DNA of 64,000 nucleotides from Mesocentrotus franciscanus. Taxonomy: Eukaryota; Echinodermata; Echinoidea; Camarodonta; Strongylocentrotidae. Both the position numbers and the translations under genes were made by a program. Below are positions 36,301-49,600 of the stretch, piece by piece. Within the stretch, counting starts at the first letter, position 1, and the number at the start of each line of letters is the position of its first letter. The stretch is from contig CP137671.1 of the NCBI GenBank assembly GCA_037976565.1, positions 20,031,910-20,095,909 on the forward strand, read 5' to 3'. Below the pieces are notes generated by a model. That model made no database searches and was not told where the DNA came from. It saw only the letters and a list, made by a program, of their open reading frames with translations.

Positions 36301-39300
36301 CATTGCTTGTAGAATGTAGATTCCTCAAATAACGACAATAATAAACTTATATAATAAATACATATCAATTTGAAGAAAAAAAAAAGGGGAAAAAAGATAA
36401 ATCTCTAAGTGCGGAATGATAAGATAATTATAAATTCATAATTTGACAATTCATATTAACATGCTTCTCCTATATTGAGATTAACATGAGCCAACAGAGA
36501 CTTACGACGAAGAATTACATGAAAGGACACGAAACAAACGCATACAAAATAAATTTACAAGAAAGGAACATGGGAGCAGACGAACAGGAAAGTACAAAGG
36601 TATAAATAGAGCTGCACATGAGAGCGGAGAAGAAGAGGAGAAAGTAGAAAGATTACGAAGTGAATTATGCAGAGGCGATGACAAGTTACGTGTTATAAAC
36701 AAAAAGGCAAGAGAACAATACGGGAGAAGAAAAAAATAGATAAAAGAAAGGAGGAAAGTAAACCACGAATTAACTACACAGAGATTTAATTTGTCTTATA
36801 AGATTGTAAGATAAACGATTTTGCTTTTCTCTTAGATGAATCGAGTGATGGGGCAAGTTTGAAAAAATTACGTAAAGAGTTCCAAACTGTGGGGTCTGTA
36901 TAGATTTAGCGACACGTGTTTTTAGATAAGTTAAATATACGTCACAAGAAGTGAAGATATTTAACTTGTCTTATGAGGAAAAGGATTCCAGGGGGGTAAC
37001 TGTCCTGGGGGGGGGGGTGTAATTGTCCCCTGGGGTAACTTTCCACGGGGGGGGGTGTTTTCTGGGGGTAATTGTCCTTGGGGTAGCTTTCCGGCGGGGT
37101 AATTTTCCGGGAATGATTATCCTGATAGGTGTACAGGCCTACTCATTTAAGTCTTGTTATTGGTAAATTTAAATCAAATGAAACATTTATGTATCATTAG
37201 GACTTCCAGTGAATAATTTATTTTATCTTGTCACTATCAATGGCTACCGTTCATCTTCCTCGAACATGTTAGCTGTACCAGCGAAATGATTAGTTGTAGC
37301 CATGTAGATATTCTACAAAAAGCATGATAAGATAACATTTCACAATATGCTTTTCATGGTACATATTACAATATTGTTGATTTCCAGTTATGCGCTATTC
37401 TGAGAGACGGAGAGAAACAGACACAGACGGACACAGACACAGAAGGGAGGGGAATGAGATGGAGAGAGATAGACAGAGAGAGAGAGAGAATTAAAGGAAC
37501 GTATTAAATTCAAGTTTGCTATCTGTAAGTTCAAATCTAATCACAAATCCACTCAAACACTAATAGATAGAAAGAGAGAAAAGGAGGAACATACTCCATT
37601 CAATCCAATTCAAAGAAAAAAAATTCTTCCATTGTTAGTATAATATCAAAATAATCAAATGTCATGACTTAGAGAAATAATATTATACAGAGGAAAAGCG
37701 ATGGGATAGAGACAGAGAAAGGTAGAAAGAGGAAAATTAAAAGGAGAAAATGTCAAAGTAGTCTTTTTAATAAATGACGAAATGTCTTACCTGATAGTCT
37801 TCAAATGTTTGAGATTGTGCGTTGATCTGAAAGCTTGTACGATTGGTCCCACCTTCCTGTTGCCAATGTCCAGATCGCTGAATGTCACCTTGACAAGCTG
37901 AGGGGAGATATTCAGAAAGGCATTGGGAAGTGAAGCGAGCTCCTCGTGGAAAGCAGCAGGTCGAGATCCAGACGCACGTGTTTGAATGGTGAGTTCTGTT
38001 GCTCCTGGTAGACGGATCCTCTGGATGACGTCATAGTTAATCGTGTGCCATACCTGTATGGTGACCCTCTTCACATTGTCAAACATCGAACCACAATCCT
38101 GCCACCCTTCTAGTATGTCATCATTAACTGTCAGCTCAGTCAAGGTGGGGCTCGTGTTACCACTCTGGTCGTCATCATGAACATAAAAAGGAAATTCATT
38201 TGCAGTAGCAAATGTATTTGGTACTATTGTTGATAGATATGATTGCGTTCTTAAGTTTCGTGAAAAAGCGACATAATCATGAAAATTGAATATGCTAGCC
38301 TCAGGGGTATTGTATGATAGTAGCAAGGATTTTTTTAAAGGAAATGAGCCGAGTGAATGCGAGAAGGCTTCTGTAAATACAGTTACAAATTGCATGATAA
38401 AATAATACCTAGTTAACGTTAAAGGATAGAAATTTCCTTTGCTTTTAAACAATGCAACCGTTCATGTATATATATTTCCGAACAGAAAATATGATAAAAG
38501 CAAGTGAAGCATGTAGGTTCAATGAACAAAGACCAGGCTAATTTAGCCATGCCTTAGCCTGAACATGTACTTAATCATTTCAAATCAGTCAGATGCAATG
38601 TTCGTACTTCATGGTTTCATTGCCTTTGATATGCAATAATCAAATATAATGTAACTGACTTTATATGTATTATAGTCTGAAATAGTAATATTGAAAATGA
38701 TTTTTAATAAATTTCAATATCAAGATTAGTACAATTTCGAACATAATATGGCGATTTATGTAATGTGAATTAATAATATTACTTGAAATGTGACGTACAG
38801 GATTAACAAATATTTGATATTAAACATGTCTACAGGTACCACCATATAATTGAGCGTTTGAAGCAATGTTTAATCTTAACAGATTCTTATTCTTAGGTGT
38901 TCTAATGCATAGGCCTAGCGTGAGGAAGGTGGGAGAAGTGGCCGTGTTCCCATTGAAGAAACAAAAAGGAGAAACAATACTTTGTATATGGGGTATAACA
39001 CCTTTTTTGCGCCTTGCCATCATGGTCATGTCGAATATTTGATGTATGTTTTACATGATTTATATGAAATATAAATTCATTATAACACCCAAATGTATTG
39101 TAACACCTAATAATAAGAATATAGTATAGTAATAATGACTGCTATGAGAGGCATAGTTGTGTTATTGCTCAAGGGGAGGTTACATCGTGCCATCACCCCG
39201 AGGCGTGCCGAGGGGTGATAGCACGATGTAACCTCCCCGAGAGCCCAAAAAACAACTATGCCTCGAATATTAAAGCAGTCATTATAACTTTTATATAGGG

Positions 39301-40584
39301 TCATAGAATACAATTTTGGGCGACTTACTGGTCAATCATGGTAATCAAGTTTGTTTACGCTATCGACGTTCTATGTTGATAAACTTGCACTGGGTAGCTT
39401 AGTTGGCTATTGAGATTGCACGCATATCCCTATGTAGTCTGTACGTGCATTGGGCGATCATGCCAAATAGGTCAATGAAATAAATTTCCAAATCGAGATT
39501 CAAACCTTTATTGCTTGTGATCCTGAAGGTAATACTCAAAAAATGAGGTGTCATATGAAAGAGCAGGTTTATCTCTATATTTCCAAAGGAGCATCATCTC
39601 GTCATTACATGTAGATCTAGGCCTAGCTACAATCGAGATCGCCGGTCGTCTGCGCTGCGCTATGCAATTAAAAAACCTAAAATGTAGCGACTAAATCATC
39701 GCACAAAATAATGTAAGGTGTCCGCGCTCGCACAAAGACAATTTTAACACGTAAACCAATGGGGATCGCAGGAGGATGAGGATGAGGGTACACATTTTTA
39801 ACTATTCCCTGTGGGCTATTGCTATTCCCTGTGAATGGGGCATGGCTTGAAATCACGACTCCAATTTCGACCAATCAGATGGCTAGATTTCTAAAGTGAG
39901 GTATATAATAATATATAGTGACTCGATTTTTATTTTATTTTACAAATCATATATTTACATATCATTACCTTTCCAAAATGTCAAAGACGTTTTTTCTTTA
40001 AATAAATGAATCCCAATGGAAAACATTTCGCTTTGTTTGAATGTTCCACTACATTAACATCCGCAAATAACTAAACGAATAAACATTTTATGAATATCAA
40101 TAAAACAGATAAAGCTAACCGATAAAGATGATTATTTGGAGGGCTTGGTTATCCAGTGGCTGATCAAATATTACCTGGCGGGAGGCACTAGCCCTAAAAA
40201 TTTTGACAAGGATCATAAAAAGGGGGAAGGGCATTGCATTTCTCAGATGCCCTCATACTCTTTGATTATCTGACCAGCAACCAAGAGTACCTCTTTCCTT
40301 TGTAATATAATGTGATGTACTGAGTTTATGAGTCTATTTACTTTAAGTTTATTTCTTTGTAAGCACTATGAGATTTTGTCTTTAGCGCCTCTAAATATTC
40401 GATACATTGTGAGATGGAATTATAACAAAAACAAGGCTTATCACATTTAGGTGCAATTGTGGGTGAGGGGGGGGGGGGAATTGCACAATTACAGACCCAT
40501 TCTTATTCTGTATAATTATGCCAGATTGGGTTTTGCTAAAGGAGGGGGGGGCACTTGCTCCTAATAATTAGTATTACTATTATG

Positions 40585-40647
<63 letters not shown>

Positions 40648-43600
40648 ATTATTATTATTATTATTATTATCAACATCATCGTCATCATCATCATCATCAT
40701 CATCATCCTCTGAAATACACATCTCCAAGGGTCTCAATCTGTCATGCAAAATATTATCAGATTAATTTAGTGAAAAACAGAAACGCATATTTCTCTATTG
40801 ATTATTACGAGTTTAACCTGGCTGCATTGATACAAAGATGTGCCTAATTTTCACATTTCACCAGTCCCTCCTAGATATAGTTTTGAAAGAACTAATATAA
40901 GTGGATCAATTCTTGTTTATCATAGAAGCCGTTAATTGCCATTTGTCAATATACATTTGGATGAAGTTTATTTTTTACAAATATTATTTTTATTATCAAT
41001 CTTATAACGTTTGTCCGAATTTGTATTATGACAAAAAGTTCCCTTTTCGCATCAACTTCTTGAAACGTTCAACATTTCCTACATGCTTCCTCCTAACGGT
41101 GTACTACTTTGGAAAGTAAAATCGTCCAATTTCGTTTGACTTTACAGAAAAGAGTACACTTCCAGTATAAAAAACATGTAGTGATTTGCTTAGATTCCTA
41201 ATTATGTGACAAAATCAATACCTTTGCGGATGATGCCATCGATGATGATGTTGAGTAGAAGTCATCGTGGTACAGACCGCCGAGTTTCAGGTGCTTCAAA
41301 TGAGGCATCTTACTGATGAACTGTGCGAGATGACGTGATGCATAGGGACGTTCAGTGAGATCACAATATCGGATGGTTAGAGTCTCAATCTGTTATGATA
41401 GTAAAATCATCTTGAATGAATAATTACCAACAACCCACTAAAACTATATTTTATATTCAACAATCTTGACACCTGAAATTAGCACTAATTGCCAAAGTTT
41501 GCCTTTTTTATACTTTGCTCCTTTTATTTTCTAATAAGTGCCCTTTCCCTTGTGATTAGTGCCCCCTTTTTCCTTTCACCTTAACATGCACCCCTGATTT
41601 GAAGCGACTTAGAGCAACTTTTTCTTCAATGTGCACATAAAAGTTTGCTTGCTACGCTCGCTTGCATTTATAGTTAAAATACTCATGATATATTTGTTAA
41701 GGTTTTTTAAGTCTTTCATAATTAGATTGTGCTTAAAACCCATCAACATTGGTTGTTTTTCCCCTCTTTATTTTTCGCACTGCGACCTCACAAATCTCCT
41801 TTTTTTTTTGCTCGCTCGAAAAGATAATTTATACCATCACACCCAACTGCAAAGTACGATACTTTAAGCAATATCTTGGACCATGTAAAGAGAAAAAAAA
41901 ACAAATATTTAAAACATCCCTTATAATGTTATCTCAATCATGACAATGTAGGGGTATATACCAATGTCTAAAAGTTGTATATTTTCGCTCGAAGTTTTCC
42001 CTTTGTAGGTGCCCCTTTTCCCAGAAAGTTCCGATTTTTTCGTCCCCCACTGTTGAAAACGCTCCGCCTCTGAACTTTTGCACATTTCGTTACGAAAAGT
42101 TCATCAACCTGGAGGAGGTGGTAGACATAATTATTTTAAAAGAGCCATCCAAGGAGGAGGATGCTCAGTCTGATATAGGTAAAGGAAACAATGCAATAAT
42201 GCAAACAACATAGCATAGGTATTAGACAACGGTTAATAGTGGAACTGTTATTGTGTTCAAAATTGTACCTAAAACTTGATTTTCAGACAGAAAAATGCCG
42301 ATATTTTCCCTAGCCTTTGAGGGGGACTTCCCTACCCTTGGAGGGGGGACTCCCCCTACATGACCTTCCTCCCGCTCGGTCCAAACACTGGATATCAAGA
42401 GCCTCAATCTGTTATAATAGTACGACATACTGTTGGATAAACAATCGATGACGTTACCATACTGAATTACATTTAACATTACATGATACATTTGCCTTCT
42501 TCATTCACTTACAAAAGCAATACGATATCAAAATATTTGATTGATATATTACTTTGAAAATCTTATTTCATAATAACGCAACACAAATGTGTAAAAAAAT
42601 AGATACAGAATATTTCTTTTTCCAATAGGATACAGAGATCATACAAACAGGAACGAAGAGATTCCACTTTTTATTTTGTAGGTTTTAAATTGATATATTT
42701 CTAGTCTCATTAGCAATTAACAATTCAAATAGCCGCCATTTATTGCCCCATGGAATACGAAAAAAATATTTGTCACTATCAATGTTATAATCTTTAATCT
42801 GTTTTCGTTCTGTCATGACAGAGAGCGACAGAGAGAGTTAGAAGAGTGTTTTTTTTCTTTGTAATATGATTCAGTAATCAAGCTTGCTCTCCTGCATTCA
42901 CAAGTCGAAAGGGGGGAGTTCCAAATACTGGATGTCCAAAGTTGGATTAACATTTGCTTACACTACACTACATACATATAATTAACAATACATGATAATA
43001 TAGTTGGCATCGTCATTCATTTGATTGAAACATTACTTTGAACAATTAATTTTACTTAACGCAAAAGTGTGAAAACAAATAGACCAGGAACATTTTGCAG
43101 TATCCAATGAGGTTAAAAAAACCAATACAAGCTGGAACAAATGGATTTTTTAAATATATTTTGTTTTAGCTTTCACAATTGAAATAGCCGTATCTCCATC
43201 AGCACTTCCGGAGCATTCCCAAATGTCATGTTCAATGACAAATATGGTATATATCATTCGCTATCAATCTTATAATCTTCAGTCTGTTTTTGTATTTTGA
43301 CAGAAAAGTTCACTTTTCGCATCCACTTCCTGAAACGTTTAACTTGTCCTACCCGGCCTGCTTCCTCTTAACGGTGTACCAATTGCGAGAGTACAATCGT
43401 CCACTTGCGTTTGACTATATAGAAAGGAGGACACTTCAAGTATAATAAATCTGTAGTGATTTTCTTAGAGTTCTAAAATATATGATCAAATCAATACCTT
43501 TGCTGATGATGCTATCGACGATGATGTTGAGTAGAAGTCATCGTGATACCGACCAAAAAGTGTCAGGTTCTTCAGATGAGGCATCTTACAGATGAAATGA

Positions 43601-46600
43601 GCGAGATCACATGATGCAGAGGGACGTTCATTTAGATAATACCTGATGTGCAGAGTCTCAATCTGTTATTATAGTAACATTGTGATGAAAGAATGATTAC
43701 TACAAACTCACTAAAACTATACTCAAGATTCAGGAATCTGTTTAATATTATAGTGATATTGTTGACACAATAAAAACGAATCTCAACTCATCCACATGTA
43801 TTTTGTGATGATGTACATGGCTTGACACCTGAAGTTAGTTCTAATTTCAATATTTCCTGTATTATTTTGATACTGATAGAATGGTGTTTATACATTACTG
43901 CTACGTAATTACAGAGGGGGGAAATATGTTTTGAGTGATCCAATCATGACTTTGACAGTTTGTTAAGAAGTATTATTCAACATTACGGATGAAATTAGAC
44001 GTCGTGAATATTTTCTAGATCATTATCGACCTGCTGACTGAGGGAGTAGTGAGTAAAAATGAATGAAGGAGTTGACTCATGATCTAAAATCTTACAGAAC
44101 AAAAGATAATAAAACAAGTAGCCAGAACGGTGGCAAACTAGTCCACAAACACGCTACTCTTCAAAGAAAAGCAGATTATTTTGTTCCGGAAGAACCTGAA
44201 CATTATAATGACATTTGATGGATGCGGATCCAAGATTGTCAGAAAGGAGATTCCGTATTTGCATATCGGGCTGAGAGGGGTTTGGGGTCCCAAAACTGGA
44301 TGTTCAGAGTCTCGATCTGTTATAATAGTACGACATTGTGTTGGATAAAGAATTGCTGAAATTACTATACGAAACTATATCTAATAGTACATGATGATAC
44401 AGTCACCATCCTCATGAGATGTAGGAAACAGCGATTTACGAACACATTCGTTTCGTATTCGATCGGAGCATGTAACCAAATAAAATGCTACCAGTGTTTC
44501 TACTTTTTTCTTTAATATTACGCTTCGTTAGAAAATGAGTAACAATGGATATTTAGTTAAAGTAATTATTACGGTGTGGTACACGGTAATTATTGGGCCA
44601 TATAAATCAGTATTTATATATATATAAAATTCATAAGATTTGTTCCGATATACTTCAATTCAGTTTTAAAGCTTAATTTCCTACGTGTATTTTGGTTAGT
44701 AAAAAATTTTTGTTTATAAAAATGCATAATTAAATTAGGTAACTTAGGGAAACTAAAACAGCCATAACCAAACGAAAATCATTATTATGTATGACTATTA
44801 TTTTGTCATCACCACAATGTATCCATGTTTTGTATTATATTTCTGTTCTTTGTAAACTTTGTCTGAGCCTTTATTTTTAATGTGAGCCAGCCAAATATCC
44901 ATGTTCAATGACATTGGACAAATAAATGCATTGATTGAAATTGAACCGAATTCAATTACAAAAACAATACGTTATTCTTATATTTGTTTGATATATTACT
45001 TTGATAATCTTCTTACATTATAACTTAACACAAATGTCAAATGTGTGAAAAATAGGCAAAGAACATTAGGCAGTTTCCAATGGGATACAAAATCACTCAA
45101 GCGGGAACAAAGAGATTCGATTTTTCATTTTGTAGGTTTTGAATTAATATCTTTAGCCTCATTAGCACTTCCATAGCCCTACGTATTGCCCCATGGAATT
45201 TTGAATTAAAAAAATATTCTTCACTATCAGTGTTACAATCTTTTATCTGTTTTTGTTTTATCATTTTTATGACATAAAGCTCGTTTCAGTTTAAGCCTTC
45301 ACTCCCAAAGATGTTGAACTTGTCCTAATTGCTTCTTCTTCACGGCGTACTAGTTTATGCAGTAAAATCACCGAATTTGGTTTGACTATCGAAATGTGTA
45401 TAATACCAATGAGGAATACGTAAAATTGATTTGAAAACACATAAAAACAATCATCTAACTCTCTATTTGAAATTCTGCCTATTTGTAAATATATGTAATT
45501 ATAGCACATTTTAATGTCATGCGCATTTTACTTGTTATGTAAAACCTGACAGGTAATTCCAAGTTTGACGAACATGGTATCAAAGTTTGCATGATACTAG
45601 AGGGAAGAGACATGAAATGATTTCCATGTTATGACCTTCATGACAATTTATTTTGTAATAGCAGAATATGTGGAAAAGATAGGCTTTTATATTACATGCC
45701 TCAAAACGTACTTAATTTTTTTGTTAATGATTGGATCATTGAAGTAATGATAAACACTCCAAACAAACGATATTTTGACAAGAAACACAAACAAGTGGGA
45801 CTAGGTAGGTCGAAAGTTGTCTCTACCCCGTCGGAAAAGTAATTGAAAACTTCAGGGGAAAAGTGCTAAACGGTGTTGAAATAGAGAGAGAGAGAGAGAG
45901 ATAAAATGGAGAGGAGGAGGGTGAAGGAAGGGGAAGAAGGAAAGTTAAAGGAACGTTTTAATGTGCGGCATAGAGAGAGAGAGAAAGAAAGAAAGAAAGG
46001 GGGCGTAACGTTTATTGGAATCTCGTTCAAATTTGCTTTTCAGCTTGCTTTTGTAATAGTTTAGAAATGCCAAGCGGGATGGGAAGGTGGAACATTGTCT
46101 GAACCCCAACGGAAAATAATTGAGAAATTCATGGGGAAAAGTGCTAAACGGAAGGGTACAGGAAAGTGAAGAAGGAAAATGAAGTAAGTGTTTCAGTGTG
46201 TGGCAAAGTGTGAGAGAGAGAGAGAAAGAGAGAGCAACTTGCTTTTGCAACAGTTTACAATTTGGGAATCTATCATTTCGTTGCTAAGAGGCTGTTCACA
46301 CCGGCAGAGATAGCGCGGTCTAGCGCGCGCTAGACCGCGCTATCTCTGCGGTGTGGAAGGTACAACGTCCAGCGTGTCCACACACAAAACAATTTATCCC
46401 GAAACTCTATAACGATACGTCGTATAAAGAATCATCGTATAAATTCCAGGGTGTCCACACACACAAGAAAGTAATCCCAAAACTCTACAGCGAAATGTCG
46501 TATAGGTGCGCAGTTTGCTACTGCGGTCATGAAATGGAAGCGGAAATGAGAGGTCAGGTCTCCTTTCGCGTGCGATCCGACGTTAAGCCCCGCCCAGTTA

Positions 46601-49600
46601 GACTAGTTCCGTCCACACACAAAATTTCCGTGATTAAGCGTGATTAGGCGTGATTAGTTATTGAGTTCTAGTTCGAAACGATGCCCAAACCTGCGTTTCG
46701 TTATACGACGTATCGTTATACGACGTATCGTTAGTAAGCGTCCACACACACAATTTTCATCATATAACTATCGCGAAACGGTATAACTATCGCGAAACGG
46801 TATAACTAATCACGCCTAATCACGGAAAATGTTGTGTGTGGACAGGGGGGTCGTTTCGGTCCGCCCAACAGCGAGCCACGGCGAGCCAAAACGGCGTGCC
46901 ACTGGACCACCTCTTGGGGGTGGTCCACGAGAGATAGCGCGGTCTAGCGCTCGCTAGACCGCTTTATCTCTGCCGGTGTGAACCCGAACTACGATAGCAC
47001 GCCGGAAGTCATCGTTCTACACGCGGGGAAGTTTATACTCATTCTATTAAAGTCCCTCTTGTGTGAAAATATGCATCAACTCAACTACGGGTTCGTAATA
47101 GCGCGCGAAATCTTTGACCGCTCTGACCTCATGACGTCACGCGTCATGGCAACAGGACCTCTCAAAAAAGGGTGCTACGATAGACCGCGCTATCTCACTG
47201 CGGTGTGAATCCGGCGAATGCCAATGGGCGGACCGTGGGTCGCGCTACGATAGCGCGATCCACGGTCCGCCCACGGTCCCCCCTTGCGGTGTGAACAGCC
47301 TAAGTGAGTTCCTATATTTTGGGCCGTGTTTCAGCCCTAACAGTCAACATTAAGAGGAAAACAAATGATATGAGTTGAAGAATAGCAGCGATGAAATTAA
47401 ATTGTCTTAAGTATATGCAAAAGGCTAGTCTATGGTTACACAATATAGCCGTTATTAAACCAAAGCATAATTTTTTCCTTATTTCGTAAACAATGTTATT
47501 TATATCAACATTATTATATTGAAATTTCATTTTCATTACATTATTTTCATAACAGCTTTTAAAAAAATACTTTACTTAAAGGTACTATGTCCCATTTGCA
47601 GGCCAAAAAAATGAAAAGGTTAAATTCCAACGGCATTTGAAAGATAATACTAATTTAGAACTTCCCTAAAGAGGGAGGGGGGGCTTGAAAATGTCTTTAA
47701 GTGGGAAAATAACGAATATTAGTTGTCGAATCGACTTAAGTGCTACCAAGCCAGTTAGAGCAACTTTTTCTTCAATGTGCCCATAAAAGTTTGCTCGCTA
47801 CGCTCGCTTGCATTTATAGTTAAAATATTCATGATATATTTGTAAAGGTTTTTTAAGTCTTTCATAATTAGATTGTGCTTAAAACCCATCAAAATTGGTT
47901 GTTTTTCCCCCTCTTTTTTTTTGCACTGCGACCTCACAAATCTTCTTTTTTTTTTGCTCGCTCGAAAAGATAATTTATACCATCACACCCAACTGCAAAG
48001 TACGATACTTTAAGCAATATCTTGGACCATGTAAATAGAAAAAAAACAAATATTTAAAACATCCCTTATAATGTAATCTCAATCATGACAATGTAGGGGT
48101 ATATACCAATGTCTACAAGTTGTATATTTTCGCTCGGAGTTTTCCCTTTGTATGTTCCCCTTTTCCCAGAAAGTTCCAATTTTTCGTGCCCCCACTGTTG
48201 AAAACGCTCCGCCCCTGAACTTTTGCACATTTCATTACGAAAAGTTCATCAACCTGGAGGAGGTGGTAGACATAATTATTTTAAAAGAGCCATCCAAGGA
48301 GGAGGATGCTCAGTCTGATATAGGTAAAGGAAACAATGCAATAATGCAAACAACATAGCATAGGTAAGACAACGGTTAATAGTGGAACTGTTATTGTGTT
48401 CAAAATTGTACCTAAAACTTGATTTTCAGACAGAAAAATGCCGATATTTTCCCTAGCCTTTGAGGGGGACTTCCCTACCCTTGGAGGGGGGACTCCCCCA
48501 CATGACCTTCCTCCCGCTCGGTCCAAACACTGGATATCAAGAGCCTCAATCTGTTATAATAGTACGACATACTGTTGGATAAACAATTGCTGACGTTACC
48601 ATACTGAATTACATTTAACATTACATGATACATTTGCCTTCTTCATTCACTTACAAAAGCAATACGATATCAACATATTTGATTGATACATTACTTTGAA
48701 AATCTTATTTCATAATAACGCAACACAAATGTGTAAAAAATAGATACAGAATATTTCTTTTTCCAATAGGATACAGAGATCATACAAACAGGAACGAAGA
48801 GATTCCACTTTTTATTTTGTAGGTTTTAAATTGATTTATTTCTAGTCTCATTTGCAATTAACAATTCAAATAGCCGCCATTTATTGCCCCATGGAATACG
48901 AAAAAAATATTTGTCACTATCAATGTTATAATCTTTAATCTGTTTTCGTTCTGTCATGACAGAGAGCGACAGAGAGAGTTAGAAGAGTGTTTTACTTTCT
49001 TTGTAATATGATTCAGTAATCCAGCTGGCTCTCCTGCATTCACAAGTCGAAAGGGGGAGTTCCAAATACCGGATGTCCAAAGTTGGATTAACATTTGCTT
49101 ACACTACACTACATACATTTAATTAACAATACATGATAATATAGTTGGCATCGTCATTCATTTGATTGAAACATTACTTTGAACAATTAATTTATCTTAA
49201 CGCAAAAGTGTGAGAACAAATAGACCAGGAACATTTTGCAGTATCCAATGAGGTAAAAAAAAAACCAATACAAGCTGGAACAAATGGATTTTTTAAAAAT
49301 ATATTTTGTTTTAGCTTTCACAATTGAAATAGCCGTATCTCCATTAGCACTTCCGAAGCATTCCCAAATGTCATGTGCAATGACAAATATGGTATATATC
49401 ATTTGCTACCAATCTTATAATCTTCAGTCTGTTTTTGTATTTTGACAGAATTTCACAGAAAAGTTCACTTTTCGCATCCACGTCCTGAAACGTTTAACTT
49501 GTCCTACCCGGCCTGCTTCCTCTTAACGGTGTACCAATTGCGAGAGTAAAATCGTCCACTTGCGTTTGACTATATAGAAAGGAGGACACTTCAAGTATAA

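Larger units (their letters stand above)
41611..47756. repeat. Tandem segmental duplication, copy 1 (~6.1 kb)
   Basis: It starts at TAGAGCAACTTTTTCTTCAA and is repeated almost base for base from 47757 (offset 6,146). It contains one intact LRR exon (43498-43662), decayed LRR exons, a GA-rich segment and, private to this copy, the 1,013-bp element at 46289-47301. The right edge cuts through a TTAA MITE. Confidence 0.92.

Noticed and set aside
40561..40749. Minus-strand Asn/Asp-rich protein
   Set aside because: Encoded entirely by (ATT)n and (CAT)n microsatellites.
48152..48358. 68-codon plus-strand frame repeated in both duplication copies
   Set aside because: It is shared only because the DNA was duplicated; the version near 42000 is not open over the same length and no domain is seen.
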